Counted from the stretch's first letter, positions 15,983 through 24,836 are shown. The stretch is DNA of 64,000 bases from Glycomyces artemisiae (GCF_003002955.1 NZ_PVTJ01000007.1:248001-312000), one strand, 5' to 3'. Notes: generated by a model not told the origin, from the letters alone. Made by a program: numbers and translations.

Positions 15983-17011
15983 GTGGCCCGAACCCCGGCA
16001 CCGCGCGGCGCGCGCGCCGCGACGCTGACCGACGTCGCCAAGCTGGCGGGCGTCTCGGTCGCCACCGCCTCGAAGGCGCTGAACGGGCGGAACCACGTCA
16101 GCGCCGCGACCCGCGAGCGCGTCGCGGAGGCGGCCGCGCAGCTCTCGTTCTCCCCCAACTCGCTCGCGCGCGGGCTCCTCGCCGGGCGCACCGGCACCGT
16201 CGGGCTCTTGACCTCGGACCTGGTGGGCCGCTTCAGCCTCCCGATCCTCATGGGCGCGGAGGACGCGTTCGGCGCGGGCGAGATGTCGGTGTTCCTGTGC
16301 GACGCGCGCGGGGACGCGATCCGCGAGCGCCACCATGTGCAGGCGCTGCTCAGCCGCCGCGTGGACGGCCTCATCGTGGTGGGCTCCTCGACCGACCCGC
16401 GCCCGCCGCTCGCGGCGGCCGTGGACGTGCCGGTCGTGTACGCCTACGCGCCGTCCGAAGACCCCGAGGACCTGTCGATCGTGCCCGACAACGTGGGCGC
16501 GGGCCGCATGGCAGTGGAGCACCTGATCGCCTGCGGGCGCACCAGGATCGCGCACATCTCCGGCGACGGCGCCTACTCGGCGGCGCGCGACCGCGTCACC
16601 GGCGCGCTCGCCGCGCTCAATGAGGCCGGGCTCTCGCCGGTCGGCGACGTCGCCTACGGCACGTGGGAAGAGGGCTGGGGCCGCGCGGCGGCCGGGATGC
16701 TCCTCGACCGGGAGCCCGATGTGGACGCCGTGCTGTGCGGCTCGGACCAGGTGGCCCGCGGCGTGCTCGACACGCTGCGCGAGCGGGGCCGCCGCGTCCC
16801 CGAGGACGTGGCCGTCATGGGCTTCGACGACTGGCAGGTCATGACCACCGGCGCCCGCCCCAAACTGACCAGTGTGGACATGAACCTGGAGGAGTTGGGG
16901 CGCAGCGCGGCCCGCGCACTCTTCGAGGCCATCGACGCCGAGCACGGCCGGGGTGTGCGGACCGTCCAGTGCCGCGTCGTGGTGCGCGGTTCGACGGCCG
17001 CCGAGGCCTAG
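15983..17011 (+). CDS. LacI-family transcriptional regulator of the glycan operon
   Basis: 342 aa. The N-terminal HTH is canonical for the LacI family (TLTDVAKLAGVSVATASKAL), followed by the hinge helix region LARGLLAG and a periplasmic-binding-like sensor domain with the C-terminal VAVMGFDDWQVM motif. The GTG start at 15983 is preceded by a near-perfect AAGGAGG at 15971-15977. It is divergent from the seven-gene glycosidase operon with 260 bp between. That interval contains the operon promoter and two palindromes, so it very likely represses the operon and releases it on binding an oligosaccharide or arabinose-type inducer. Confidence 0.9.
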   Translation: MARTPAPRGARAATLTDVAKLAGVSVATASKALNGRNHVSAATRERVAEAAAQLSFSPNSLARGLLAGRTGTVGLLTSDLVGRFSLPILMGAEDAFGAGEMSVFLCDARGDAIRERHHVQALLSRRVDGLIVVGSSTDPRPPLAAAVDVPVVYAYAPSEDPEDLSIVPDNVGAGRMAVEHLIACGRTRIAHISGDGAYSAARDRVTGALAALNEAGLSPVGDVAYGTWEEGWGRAAAGMLLDREPDVDAVLCGSDQVARGVLDTLRERGRRVPEDVAVMGFDDWQVMTTGARPKLTSVDMNLEELGRSAARALFEAIDAEHGRGVRTVQCRVVVRGSTAAEA

Positions 17012-17043
17012 GGCGCCGGGCGGGGGGAGTATCTTCTCCCGTC

Positions 17044-18165
17044 GTGACCGAACAGATGACCTCCGACCGCCACGCGACCTGGCTCGAACTGTTCTTCGAC
17101 CTCGTCGTCGTCGCCGCGGTCGCCCAGTTGACGCACCTGCTGGTGCACCCCAGCGGGCTGCACGTGGCGGCGTTCTTCACGCTGTACACGGCGATCTGGC
17201 TGGTCTGGACCTCGTTCACGGTGTACGCCAACGTCGCCTCGGAGCGGACCCGCACCCGGACGATGCTGCTGGGCATGCTCGGCCTCGCCGTGATGGCCGC
17301 GGCCGTCCCGGAGGCGACCGGCGCGCACTCGGCGGTGTTCGCCGCCGCGTACCTGTACACCACCGGGATCGCCTCGCAGGGCCTCGCGCGCTCGGGCCGC
17401 ATGGTCATGAGCTGGTCTGCGGCGCAGCGGAACGCGGGACTGCTGCCGTGGATCATCGCATTCTGGGTCGACGACCCGCGGTGGAAGCTCGCGCTGTGGG
17501 CGCTGGGCGTGGCGATGACGCTCGCCGGGGCCCTCCTCGTGGGCGACGACGAGGACCGCATGAGGGAGTTCCGGGACCGCCTGCGCGAGCGCAGCGAGCG
17601 GAGCAGGCGAGGGACGCAGGAGTTCGAGCTGTGGGACGTGCAGGGCTCGCACCTCGGCGAGCGGCTGGGCCTGTTCATCATGATCGTCCTCGGCGAGGCC
17701 GTGCTCCAGCTCGTCACCGCCATCGGCGAGGTCGAGTGGGGCTGGGCCCAGGTCGGCATCGGGCTCGCCGGGTTCGGGCTCCTCATCGGACTGTGGTGGC
17801 TGAACTTCCGGTTCGGGTTCGACGAGGAGAACCAGACGGCGCCGCGGTTCCTGCTGCCCGCGCACCTCGTCGTCGCCGTGTCGGTGACGCTCGTCGCGTT
17901 CGGCATCGGCACGGCCGCCGAGCACGCCACCGCGCCGCTCCCGGACCTCCACCGCTGGCTCCTGTGCAGCGCGCTCGCGGTGTGCCTCGGCCTGTGCGCC
18001 GCCGCCCACCGAGCGTGGTGGTGCCTCGCGATCCTCGCGGCCCCGATCGCCGTGGCGGCCTTCGGCTCCCAGGTCGCGGCGGTGTTCACGGTCCTCGTCC
18101 TGGCGGCCTCGACGGGCGCGCTCGCGCTCTACTTCCTGCGCCGGACGGCAACCTCGGCGGCATGA
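17044..18165 (+). CDS. LtrA-family (low temperature requirement A) membrane protein
   Basis: 373 aa, about nine to eleven hydrophobic segments. The N-terminal signature WLELFFDLVVVAAVAQLTH is diagnostic of LtrA-like proteins, and a second conserved block, ERLGLFIMIVLGEAVLQLV, lies near the middle. The family's biochemical role is not established. The GTG at 17044 is chosen because it immediately precedes the conserved block; a TATCTT hexamer ends 8 nt upstream, suggesting a leaderless transcript. A longer in-frame extension upstream overlaps the LacI gene and has no family support. Confidence 0.85.
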   Translation: MTEQMTSDRHATWLELFFDLVVVAAVAQLTHLLVHPSGLHVAAFFTLYTAIWLVWTSFTVYANVASERTRTRTMLLGMLGLAVMAAAVPEATGAHSAVFAAAYLYTTGIASQGLARSGRMVMSWSAAQRNAGLLPWIIAFWVDDPRWKLALWALGVAMTLAGALLVGDDEDRMREFRDRLRERSERSRRGTQEFELWDVQGSHLGERLGLFIMIVLGEAVLQLVTAIGEVEWGWAQVGIGLAGFGLLIGLWWLNFRFGFDEENQTAPRFLLPAHLVVAVSVTLVAFGIGTAAEHATAPLPDLHRWLLCSALAVCLGLCAAAHRAWWCLAILAAPIAVAAFGSQVAAVFTVLVLAASTGALALYFLRRTATSAA

Positions 18166-18173
18166 GGGGGCCA

Positions 18174-18242
18174 TCCAGAATTCGGCACAAATTTTCGGGA
18201 CTTGATCTACCCATGAAGGGGATTTTCATGGGATCTTCTGGA
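18174..18242 (+). other. Nested inverted repeats between LtrA and phosphodiester glycosidase genes
   Basis: An outer pair, TCCAGAA (18174-18180)/TTCTGGA (18236-18242), encloses an inner perfect pair, CCCATGAA (18210-18217)/TTCATGGG (18225-18232). The stretch is noticeably AT-rich for this genome. It could be a terminator for the LtrA gene or a leader structure of the next gene. Confidence 0.4.
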
Positions 18243-18284
18243 GGTCCTCTGTAACCCGCACTCCCCCGAAGGCCAGGTCCCACC

Positions 18285-21200
18285 GTGCGCACCACCGCTC
18301 CCTGGATCCTCGCGGCCGCAGCCCTCGCCGCGCTGTTCGTCCCGCCGCCCGCCGCCGCCCAGACCGGGGAGGACACCGCCGTCCCCGTCGACGGCGACAG
18401 CCGCCCCATCGCCCCCGGCATCGAGCTGGAGTCCTTCGACCGCTGGGAGGACCAGGGCTGGATCCGCGGCGACGCGGCCACCGTGGACCTCACCGGCGGC
18501 GCGGTCCCCCGCTACCTCGACCCGGGTGTCGTCGCCGCCTCCGAGCCGGTCCGCGAGCAGCTCGACGGCGTCGAGGACGTCGTGCTCGCGTTCAACGCGG
18601 ACTTCTTCGACATCAACGACACCGGCGGCGCCGAGGGCGTCGCCATCGCGGACGGCGAGCTCGTCAAGTCCGCCGCGGCCGGGGCCTCCAACGTCATCGC
18701 CTTCGACGCCGACGGCACGGCCTCCGTGCAGCGCATCGGCTTCGAAGGCACCGCGACCACCCCCGACGGGACCCTGGACCTCCACGGCCTCAACACGACC
18801 GCGCTCCCGGCGAACGGGATCGGCGTGTACGACGCGCACTGGGGCGAGGCCTCGCGGGCCCGCGTCGCGGACGGCGCGGCGGTCGTCGAGGTCACCGTGG
18901 TCGACGGGACCGTCACCGCGGTCACCGACGCCCCGGAGGCCGGGCCCATCGCCGACGGCGCGCTGACGCTGGTCGGCCGCGAGACCGGCGCCGCGGCACT
19001 GGCAGCGCTCCAGGTCGGCGACGCCGTCGCGGTCGAGTACGCCGCCGAGACCGAAGGGGACCTCCCGCAGACCGCGGTCGCGGGCAACCAGCTCCTCATC
19101 ACCGACGGGGAGCTCGTGAACCAGACCGACCAGGCCCGCCACCCGCGCACCGCGGTCGGCGTCTCCGAGGACGGCACCGAACTGTATGTGCTCACTGTGG
19201 ACGGACGGCAGGCGGCGAGCGGTGGCTACACGCTCCGCGAGACCGCCGAGCAGCTCCTCGCCATGGGCGCGTACAGCGCCCTCAACCTCGACGGCGGCGG
19301 CTCCTCCACCCTCATCGCCCGCGCGCCCGGCACCGAGGACCTCGTCACCGTCAACAGTCCTTCTGACGGCTCGGAGCGGTCCGTGGGCAACGCGCTCGCG
19401 TTCACCGTCCCCGACGGCGACGGCGAGGTCGACGGCTTCGCGGTCGCCCCGCAGGCCCCGTTCGACCCCGGTGCCGTCGAAGGCGCCGACTACGACCGGG
19501 TCTTCCCCGGCCTCACCCGGCCGCTGGAGGTGGCCGCCCACGACGACGCGTACGGGCCCGCCGACGCCGACCCGCGCTGGAAGACCGACCCGTCCCGCCT
19601 CGGCTGGGTCGACGGCGACGCGGTCTTCCACGCCCGGGGCCGCTCCGGCGAGGTCGTGGTGACCGCGAAGGACGGCCGGGCCTCCGGGTCGACCGAGCTG
19701 ACCGTCCTCGGCGCCCTGGACGCGATCGCGCCGTCGCAGCGGCTGCTGTCGCTGCCGGACGCCGGCACGACGACCGGGTTCCAGGTCATCGGCACGGATG
19801 CGGACGGGTTCACCGCCCCGATCGACCCCGCGGACGTGGACCTGTCGTACGACGGCGGCCTGTTCGCGATCGAGCCGGACGGGCTCGGCGGCTACACCGT
19901 CGCGGCCGAGGCCGCCGGCGGGTCCGGCACGGTCGAGGTCACCGTGGCCGGGAAGACCACGGCCCTCGCGATCACCGTGGGCCTCGACGAGCAGGCCGTC
20001 AGCGACTTCGGCGACGGCGCGCAGTGGATCTTCTCCACGGCCCGCGCCACCGGCTCGATGGCGCCCGGCGAGGGCCACGACGGCGACGCCGGGCTGACGC
20101 TCACGTACGACTTCACGCAGTCGACCGCGACCCGCGCCGCCTACGCGCGGCCCCCGGCGCCCATCCCCGTGGACGGGCAGCCGCAGCGGTTCGGCATGTG
20201 GATCGAGGCCGAGGGACTCGGCGAGTGGCCGTCGCTGCAACTGAAGGACGCCAACGGGACCGACGTGGTCCTGCGCGGCGACTACCTGACCGAGCCGGGC
20301 TGGACCTGGGTCGAGTTCGACGTGCCGCAGGGCACGAACTACCCGGTGTCGGTGTACCGCTTCTACGTCGCCGAGACCCGGCCGTCGGCGGCCTACCACG
20401 GCTCGGTCACCATCTCGGGCCTCACCGCGTACACGGCGCCCGATGTGGACATCCCCGTCGCGGAGCCGCGCTTCGACACGATGGTCGCCTCCGACCTCGA
20501 CGGCGCGGACTGGACGTTCGCGGTCATGTCCGACGCGCAGTTCACGGCCGAGAACCCCGACAGCGCGATCGTCGCGTCCGCGCGGCGGACGCTCCAGGAG
20601 ATCAAGGCGTCTGACGCGGAGTTCGTGATCGTCAACGGCGACCTGGTGGACGAGTGCGAGCCCGACGACCTGGCCCTGGCCGAACGGGTGCTGGACGAGG
20701 AGCTCGGCGACGAGCTCGACTGGGTGTACGTGCCGGGCAACCACGAGGCCATGGGGTGCAGCGTCGCCGACTGGTCGGCGGTCTTCGGGCCCGCCTACCA
20801 GACCTTCGACCGCGGCGGCACGCGGTTCATCACGCTCGACACGTCCGGCCTGACCATCGGGAAGGGCGGCTGGGACCAGATCCTCATGCTGCGCAATGCC
20901 CTTGACGAGGCCGCCGCGGACCCCGAAGTGGACTCGGTGGCGGTCGTGGCGCACGTGCCGACGAACGACAAGAGCCCGCAGGCGGCCTCGCAGCTCGGCG
21001 ACCGGCTCGAAGCCGAGGTGGTCGAGGAGTGGCTCACCGGGTTCGAGGCCGACAGCGGCAAGGACGCGGCCTACATCGGCGCGCACGCCGGGTACTTCGA
21101 CGCGTCCCGCGTGGACGGCGTGAACTACTGGGTGAACGGCAACTCCGGGAAGGCGCCGTCCACGACGCCCGAGGACGGCGGCTTCGTCGGCTGGACCCAG

Positions 21201-21542
21201 TTCGGCGTCGGAGGTGGCGACGAGTGGCTCAACGCGCTCGTGCGCCCGCAGGTCGACTCGCTCGCGGTCGCAGCCGACGACCTCGCGCCCGGTCGGACCG
21301 TGACCGTCGATGCAGAACTGGCCCAAGGCAGCGCGACGATCCCGGTGGTCTACCCGATGGGCGTCGAGTGGACCGGCGCGAACGTGTACATCGGCGACCG
21401 GCCGGGCCCGCTCGCGTGGCTGCGCTACGCCGCGTGGTTCGACCCCGAGACGCGCGAGCTCACCGCGTGGCGCCGCGGCACGGTCGAGCTGACCGCCACT
21501 GTCAACGGCGTCGCCGCCACCGACACCGTCGCCATCCGGTAA
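18285..21542 (+). CDS. Secreted phosphodiester glycosidase (NAGPA-like) fused to a calcineurin-like metallophosphoesterase
   Basis: 1085 aa, Sec signal peptide ending near PAAAAQ. Residues about 60-390 match the phosphodiester glycosidase (NAGPA) domain, with the hallmark NLDGGGSSTL near residue 333 and RTAVGVSEDG upstream. Residues about 400-740 look like Ig-like and jelly-roll spacer domains. Residues about 740-1000 carry metallophosphoesterase motifs in order: VMSDAQF, VNGDLVDE (about 782), PGNHEAMG (about 815), VVAHVPTN (about 887) and GAHAGYFD (about 931). The C-terminus is an Ig-like domain. NAGPA domains cleave sugar-1-phosphodiesters, so the fusion may first remove a sugar and then a phosphate from an extracellular substrate such as a wall glycopolymer; this is inference. 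The GTG start gives the signal peptide; no strong ribosome-binding site is visible. Confidence 0.82.
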   Translation: MRTTAPWILAAAALAALFVPPPAAAQTGEDTAVPVDGDSRPIAPGIELESFDRWEDQGWIRGDAATVDLTGGAVPRYLDPGVVAASEPVREQLDGVEDVVLAFNADFFDINDTGGAEGVAIADGELVKSAAAGASNVIAFDADGTASVQRIGFEGTATTPDGTLDLHGLNTTALPANGIGVYDAHWGEASRARVADGAAVVEVTVVDGTVTAVTDAPEAGPIADGALTLVGRETGAAALAALQVGDAVAVEYAAETEGDLPQTAVAGNQLLITDGELVNQTDQARHPRTAVGVSEDGTELYVLTVDGRQAASGGYTLRETAEQLLAMGAYSALNLDGGGSSTLIARAPGTEDLVTVNSPSDGSERSVGNALAFTVPDGDGEVDGFAVAPQAPFDPGAVEGADYDRVFPGLTRPLEVAAHDDAYGPADADPRWKTDPSRLGWVDGDAVFHARGRSGEVVVTAKDGRASGSTELTVLGALDAIAPSQRLLSLPDAGTTTGFQVIGTDADGFTAPIDPADVDLSYDGGLFAIEPDGLGGYTVAAEAAGGSGTVEVTVAGKTTALAITVGLDEQAVSDFGDGAQWIFSTARATGSMAPGEGHDGDAGLTLTYDFTQSTATRAAYARPPAPIPVDGQPQRFGMWIEAEGLGEWPSLQLKDANGTDVVLRGDYLTEPGWTWVEFDVPQGTNYPVSVYRFYVAETRPSAAYHGSVTISGLTAYTAPDVDIPVAEPRFDTMVASDLDGADWTFAVMSDAQFTAENPDSAIVASARRTLQEIKASDAEFVIVNGDLVDECEPDDLALAERVLDEELGDELDWVYVPGNHEAMGCSVADWSAVFGPAYQTFDRGGTRFITLDTSGLTIGKGGWDQILMLRNALDEAAADPEVDSVAVVAHVPTNDKSPQAASQLGDRLEAEVVEEWLTGFEADSGKDAAYIGAHAGYFDASRVDGVNYWVNGNSGKAPSTTPEDGGFVGWTQFGVGGGDEWLNALVRPQVDSLAVAADDLAPGRTVTVDAELAQGSATIPVVYPMGVEWTGANVYIGDRPGPLAWLRYAAWFDPETRELTAWRRGTVELTATVNGVAATDTVAIR

Positions 21543-22124
21543 GGGCCTGACCTCCTTCTCGGGAACGTGGCAGTCGGCCAGGTGGTCGTCGACCATCCCG
21601 ACGGCCTGCATCATCGCGTAGGCGGTGGTGGGCCCGACGAACTTGAAGCCCTGCTTCTTCAGGGCCTTCGACAGGGCCGTCGACTCGGGCGTGACCGCGG
21701 GGATGTCGGCGAGGGCCTTCGGGCGCTCCCGCGGCTCGGGCGCGAAGGACCACACCAGGTCGCTGAGGCCGCCGTCCAACCGGGCGGCGGCCTTCGCGTT
21801 CGCGATGGTCGCCTCGATCTTCATGCGGTTGCGGACGATTCCCTCGTCGGCGAGCAGCCGCTCCGCGTCCTGCTCGGTGAACTTCGCGACCTTCTCGATC
21901 GCGAAGCCGCCGAACGCCTTCCGGAACGCCTCGCGCTTGCGCAGGATCACCAGCCACGACAGGCCCGACTGGAACGCCTCCAGGCTGACCCGCTCGAACA
22001 GCGCGTCGTCGCCGCGCACCGGGCGGCCCCACTCGGTGTCGTGGTAGTCCCGGTAGATCTCCGGGGCGACGCCCCACGGGCACCGCGCCAGGCCGTCCTC
22101 GGCCGACATCACCGCATCGCTCAA
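21543..22124 (-). CDS. tag: DNA-3-methyladenine glycosylase I; 3' end undefined (no stop at expected position)
   Basis: About 190 residues match Tag throughout, a base-excision enzyme removing 3-methyladenine from DNA. All four ligands of the zinc snap are present: Cys in RCPW, His in YHDTEW, and His/Cys in DDHLADC near residues 181/185. Core motifs SWLVILRKREAFRKAF and NRMKIEATI are intact. The TTG at 22124 is supported by AGGAGGGGG 7 nt upstream; GTG and ATG follow as codons 5 and 6. Homology ends at about 21555, where a stop is expected, but the frame stays open antisense through the neighbouring gene as far as 18207. The end given marks only the extent of homology. Possible reasons are a lost stop, an indel or a genuinely extended protein. 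Confidence 0.75.
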
Positions 22125-22202
22125 CTTCGCTCCCCCTCCTGAACCGTCGCGAGCCTACGCGCCGGGTCCGACACGTCCCGCGGACCGGCATGTCGGTGGC
22201 TT

Positions 22203-22226
22203 GTTGCAAAATAGTTGCAATAGAGT
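22203..22226 (+). promoter_or_regulatory. TTGCAA direct repeats and -10 element before the GNAT gene
   Basis: GTTGCAA occurs at 22203-22209 and 22214-22220 (11-bp period), directly followed by a TAGAGT -10-like hexamer at 22221-22226. The spaced, self-complementary TTGCAA half-sites resemble MarR-type operators. No regulator gene is adjacent. Confidence 0.4.
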
Positions 22227-22251
22227 CCTCACGTCCCCCGAAGGAGCACCC

Positions 22252-22905
22252 GTGAACGCAGATCCCACCGGCCACACCCTCCCCGAACTGGTCATGGCCT
22301 GGGGCCGCGGCCGCGCCCACTCGCGCATCACCGCCCAGCCCGAGCCGATCGACGGCGGCTACGAAGTCGCCGTCGGCCCGCCCAGCACCGAGGTCCGCAA
22401 GGTCTACCACACCTACACGCCCGAGTTCCTCGCCGAGACCGCCGCCGCGCTCGACACCCCCGGCCACCAGCTCATGATCGCCGGACCCGACGCGCTCCTG
22501 CAGTCCGCCATCCCCGCGACCTGGACCATGGACCAGGGCGGACACCTCATGACCGTCGTGTTCGCGCAGGACCCGTACACCGTCCCCGCCGACTACCGGC
22601 TCGTCGTCGAGACCGAGGGCCCGCTCACCGTCGCCCGCGCCTTCCACGCCAACGGCGACCACGCCGCCTCAGCGCGCCTGGGCCGCGACGGCGACTTCGG
22701 CGTGTTCGACAAGGTCGTCACCGCCCCGAACCACCAGCGCCGCGGCCTCGGCTCGACCCTCATGCGGGCCCTGTCGCTCAACGCATACGCGCTCGGCATG
22801 CGGTACGGGCTCCTCGTCGCCAGCGACGAGGGCCGCGCCCTGTACGAGCACCTCGGCTGGACGTTCGTCTCCGACTTCCCCGGCGCCCGCTCCAAAGCGG
22901 CGTAA
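22252..22905 (+). CDS. GNAT-family N-acetyltransferase
   Basis: 217 aa. The C-terminal half carries the acetyl-CoA-binding GNAT core (FDKVVTAPNHQRRGLGSTLM, the Q/R-x-x-G-x-G/A loop), followed by LYEHLGWTFVSDF near the end. The N-terminal half is a degenerate GNAT-like fold, as in FR47-type members. The GTG at 22252 is preceded by AAGGAG at 22241-22246. It is divergent from tag. The substrate is unknown. Confidence 0.85.
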   Translation: MNADPTGHTLPELVMAWGRGRAHSRITAQPEPIDGGYEVAVGPPSTEVRKVYHTYTPEFLAETAAALDTPGHQLMIAGPDALLQSAIPATWTMDQGGHLMTVVFAQDPYTVPADYRLVVETEGPLTVARAFHANGDHAASARLGRDGDFGVFDKVVTAPNHQRRGLGSTLMRALSLNAYALGMRYGLLVASDEGRALYEHLGWTFVSDFPGARSKAA

Positions 22906-22945
22906 ATCGCTTGCCGGTCATGCGGACCGCTGCGAGAGTGGCCGC

Positions 22946-23761
22946 ATGACCACCGAATCCGCCTGGCGCGACGCCAACCGGGCCATGTGGGACGAGCGCG
23001 TCCCGATCCACGCCGCCAGCCGCTTCTACGACCAGGACGGCTTCCGGGCCGGAGGCGGCGACGTCAACGCGTTCGAGGCCGAGGAGGTCGGCGACGTCAA
23101 CGGCAAGCGCCTCGTCCACCTCCAGTGCCACATGGGGCAGGACACGCTGTCGTGGGCGCGGCGCGGGGCCGCCGAGGTCGTGGGCCTCGACTTCTCCGAA
23201 CCGGCCGTCGCCGTCGCGCGCGGCCTCGCAAAGGACCTCAAGCTCGACGACCGGGCCTCGTTCGTCGCCGCCGACGTCTACGACGCGCGCGAAGCGCTCG
23301 GCGGGCGCGCCTTCGACATCGTCTACACCGGGCTCGGCGCCCTCTGCTGGCTCCCGGACGCCGAGCGCTGGGCCGACGTGGCCGCGTCCCTGGTCGCGCC
23401 CGGCGGGTTCCTGTACCTCGCCGAGTTCCACCCCCTGGTCGACGTCCTCGACTGGGAGACGGGCACGCGCATCGAGCGCGGCTACCTCGACGGCGAGCCG
23501 ATGGTCTTCGACGAGCCCGGCACCTACACCGACGGCGACGCCGAAACTCAGAGCAATCTGAACTTCCAGTGGACCCACCCGGTGAGCGAGGTCGTCTCGG
23601 CGCTGGCCCACAACGGCCTGCGCATCGAGTTCGTGCACGAGTTCGACTGGACGCTGTTCCAGCACCTCGGCCCCCTTGAACAGCGCGAAGGCCGCTACCG
23701 GTGGCCGGAGGGGGAGCCGCGCACGCCGCTGATGTACTCGCTCAAGGCGTCCCGGGTGTGA
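22946..23761 (+). CDS. Class I SAM-dependent methyltransferase
   Basis: 271 aa. Motif I is VVGLDFSEPAVAVARGLA, preceded by VHLQCHMGQDTLSWARRGA; motif IV is YTGLGALCWLPD. This belongs to a group of Rossmann-fold methyltransferases annotated only generically, and the methyl acceptor cannot be deduced. TTGCCG, 17 nt, GAGAGT, 6 nt, ATG suggests a nearly leaderless promoter. It sits 40 bp after the GNAT gene in the same direction but appears to have its own promoter. Confidence 0.85.
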   Translation: MTTESAWRDANRAMWDERVPIHAASRFYDQDGFRAGGGDVNAFEAEEVGDVNGKRLVHLQCHMGQDTLSWARRGAAEVVGLDFSEPAVAVARGLAKDLKLDDRASFVAADVYDAREALGGRAFDIVYTGLGALCWLPDAERWADVAASLVAPGGFLYLAEFHPLVDVLDWETGTRIERGYLDGEPMVFDEPGTYTDGDAETQSNLNFQWTHPVSEVVSALAHNGLRIEFVHEFDWTLFQHLGPLEQREGRYRWPEGEPRTPLMYSLKASRV

Positions 23762-23866
23762 CGGCTGTCGCGCGCTAGTTTTCCGAGTCTCCTCTGACCT
23801 TTCGTCCAGTGGATGCCGGGTTCGTCCCCGAAGAATGTGGAGGACGAACCGCCAAGGAGGAAAGCC

Positions 23867-24826
23867 GTGAAGACGAAGCAGCAGACGCCGAGCTACGAGG
23901 GCCGCCCGTACGCGAAGCCGGAGGAGGAACTGGTCGACCAGGGACTCCAGTTCGACATCGGGACGCTCTTGAGCCGCCGCGGCGTGCTCTTCGCCGGGGC
24001 GGGGGCCGCGGCCCTGGGCCTGGCGGCGTGCTCGGACGGCGGTGACTCCTCCGGAAGCGGCACGACCACCGCGGCCTCCGCGGAGGACCTCACGGAGATC
24101 CCCGAGGAGACAGCCGGGCCGTACCCCGGCGACGGGTCGAACGGGCCGGACATCCTGGAGCAGAGCGGCGTGGTCCGCAGCGACATCCGCTCCAGCTTCG
24201 GCGACAGCACCACCGCCGCGGAGGGCGTGGGGCTCGACATCGAGCTGACGCTCTACGACATGGCGAACGACAACGCCCGCTTCGAGGGCGCGGCGGTGTA
24301 CCTGTGGCACTGCAACCGCGACGGCGAGTACTCGATGTACTCCGAGGCCATCGCGAACGAGAACTACCTGCGGGGCGTGCAGGTCGCCGACGCGGACGGG
24401 GTCGTGAAGTTCACGAGCATCTTCCCGGCCTGCTACGACGGCCGGTGGCCGCACATCCACTTCGAGGTCTACCCAGACGTCGACTCGATCACCGACGCGG
24501 CCAACGCGATCGCCACGTCGCAGATCGCGCTCCCGCAGGACACGTGCGACACCGTGTACGCCGAGGAGGGCTACGAGCAGTCCGTGGAGAACCTCTCGAA
24601 GGTCTCCCTGGAGACCGACAACGTCTTCAGCGACGACAGCGGCGCCTCGCAGCTCCCGTCCGTCTCCGGCGACGTGGACGGCGGGTTCGTGTTCACACTT
24701 CCCGTGGGCATCGACACGTCCACGGAGGCGGGCGGCGGCGGCGCGGCCCCGTCCGGCGGCGGAGGCGGCGAGGGCGGCCCCGGCGGGACCCCGCCCGGAA
24801 GCGAAGAGTCAACGAGCGACAGCTAG
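23867..24826 (+). CDS. Exported intradiol ring-cleavage dioxygenase-like lipoprotein
   Basis: 319 aa. An N-terminal soluble stretch precedes SRRGVLFAGAG and the lipobox LAAC (residues about 50-63), so it looks like a Tat-exported lipoprotein. The body resembles intradiol dioxygenases: GAAVYLWHCNRDGEYSMYS, then YDGRWPHIHFEVY. Together these supply the Tyr and His residues that bind non-haem Fe(III) in the family. The C-terminus is a Gly/Pro/Ser-rich low-complexity tail. Intracellular relatives cleave catechols; extracellular lipoprotein versions occur in actinomycetes with unclear aromatic substrates. GTG at 23867 follows an AAGGAGGAA site, so the upstream ATG at 23813 is not preferred. Confidence 0.83.
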   Translation: MKTKQQTPSYEGRPYAKPEEELVDQGLQFDIGTLLSRRGVLFAGAGAAALGLAACSDGGDSSGSGTTTAASAEDLTEIPEETAGPYPGDGSNGPDILEQSGVVRSDIRSSFGDSTTAAEGVGLDIELTLYDMANDNARFEGAAVYLWHCNRDGEYSMYSEAIANENYLRGVQVADADGVVKFTSIFPACYDGRWPHIHFEVYPDVDSITDAANAIATSQIALPQDTCDTVYAEEGYEQSVENLSKVSLETDNVFSDDSGASQLPSVSGDVDGGFVFTLPVGIDTSTEAGGGGAAPSGGGGGEGGPGGTPPGSEESTSDS

Positions 24827-24836
24827 GAGCAGGGGA

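Noticed and set aside
18207-21542. C-terminal extension of Tag by ~1100 residues
   Set aside because: The extension is antisense to a well-supported secreted enzyme and has shadow-like composition; kept only as a note on the missing stop.
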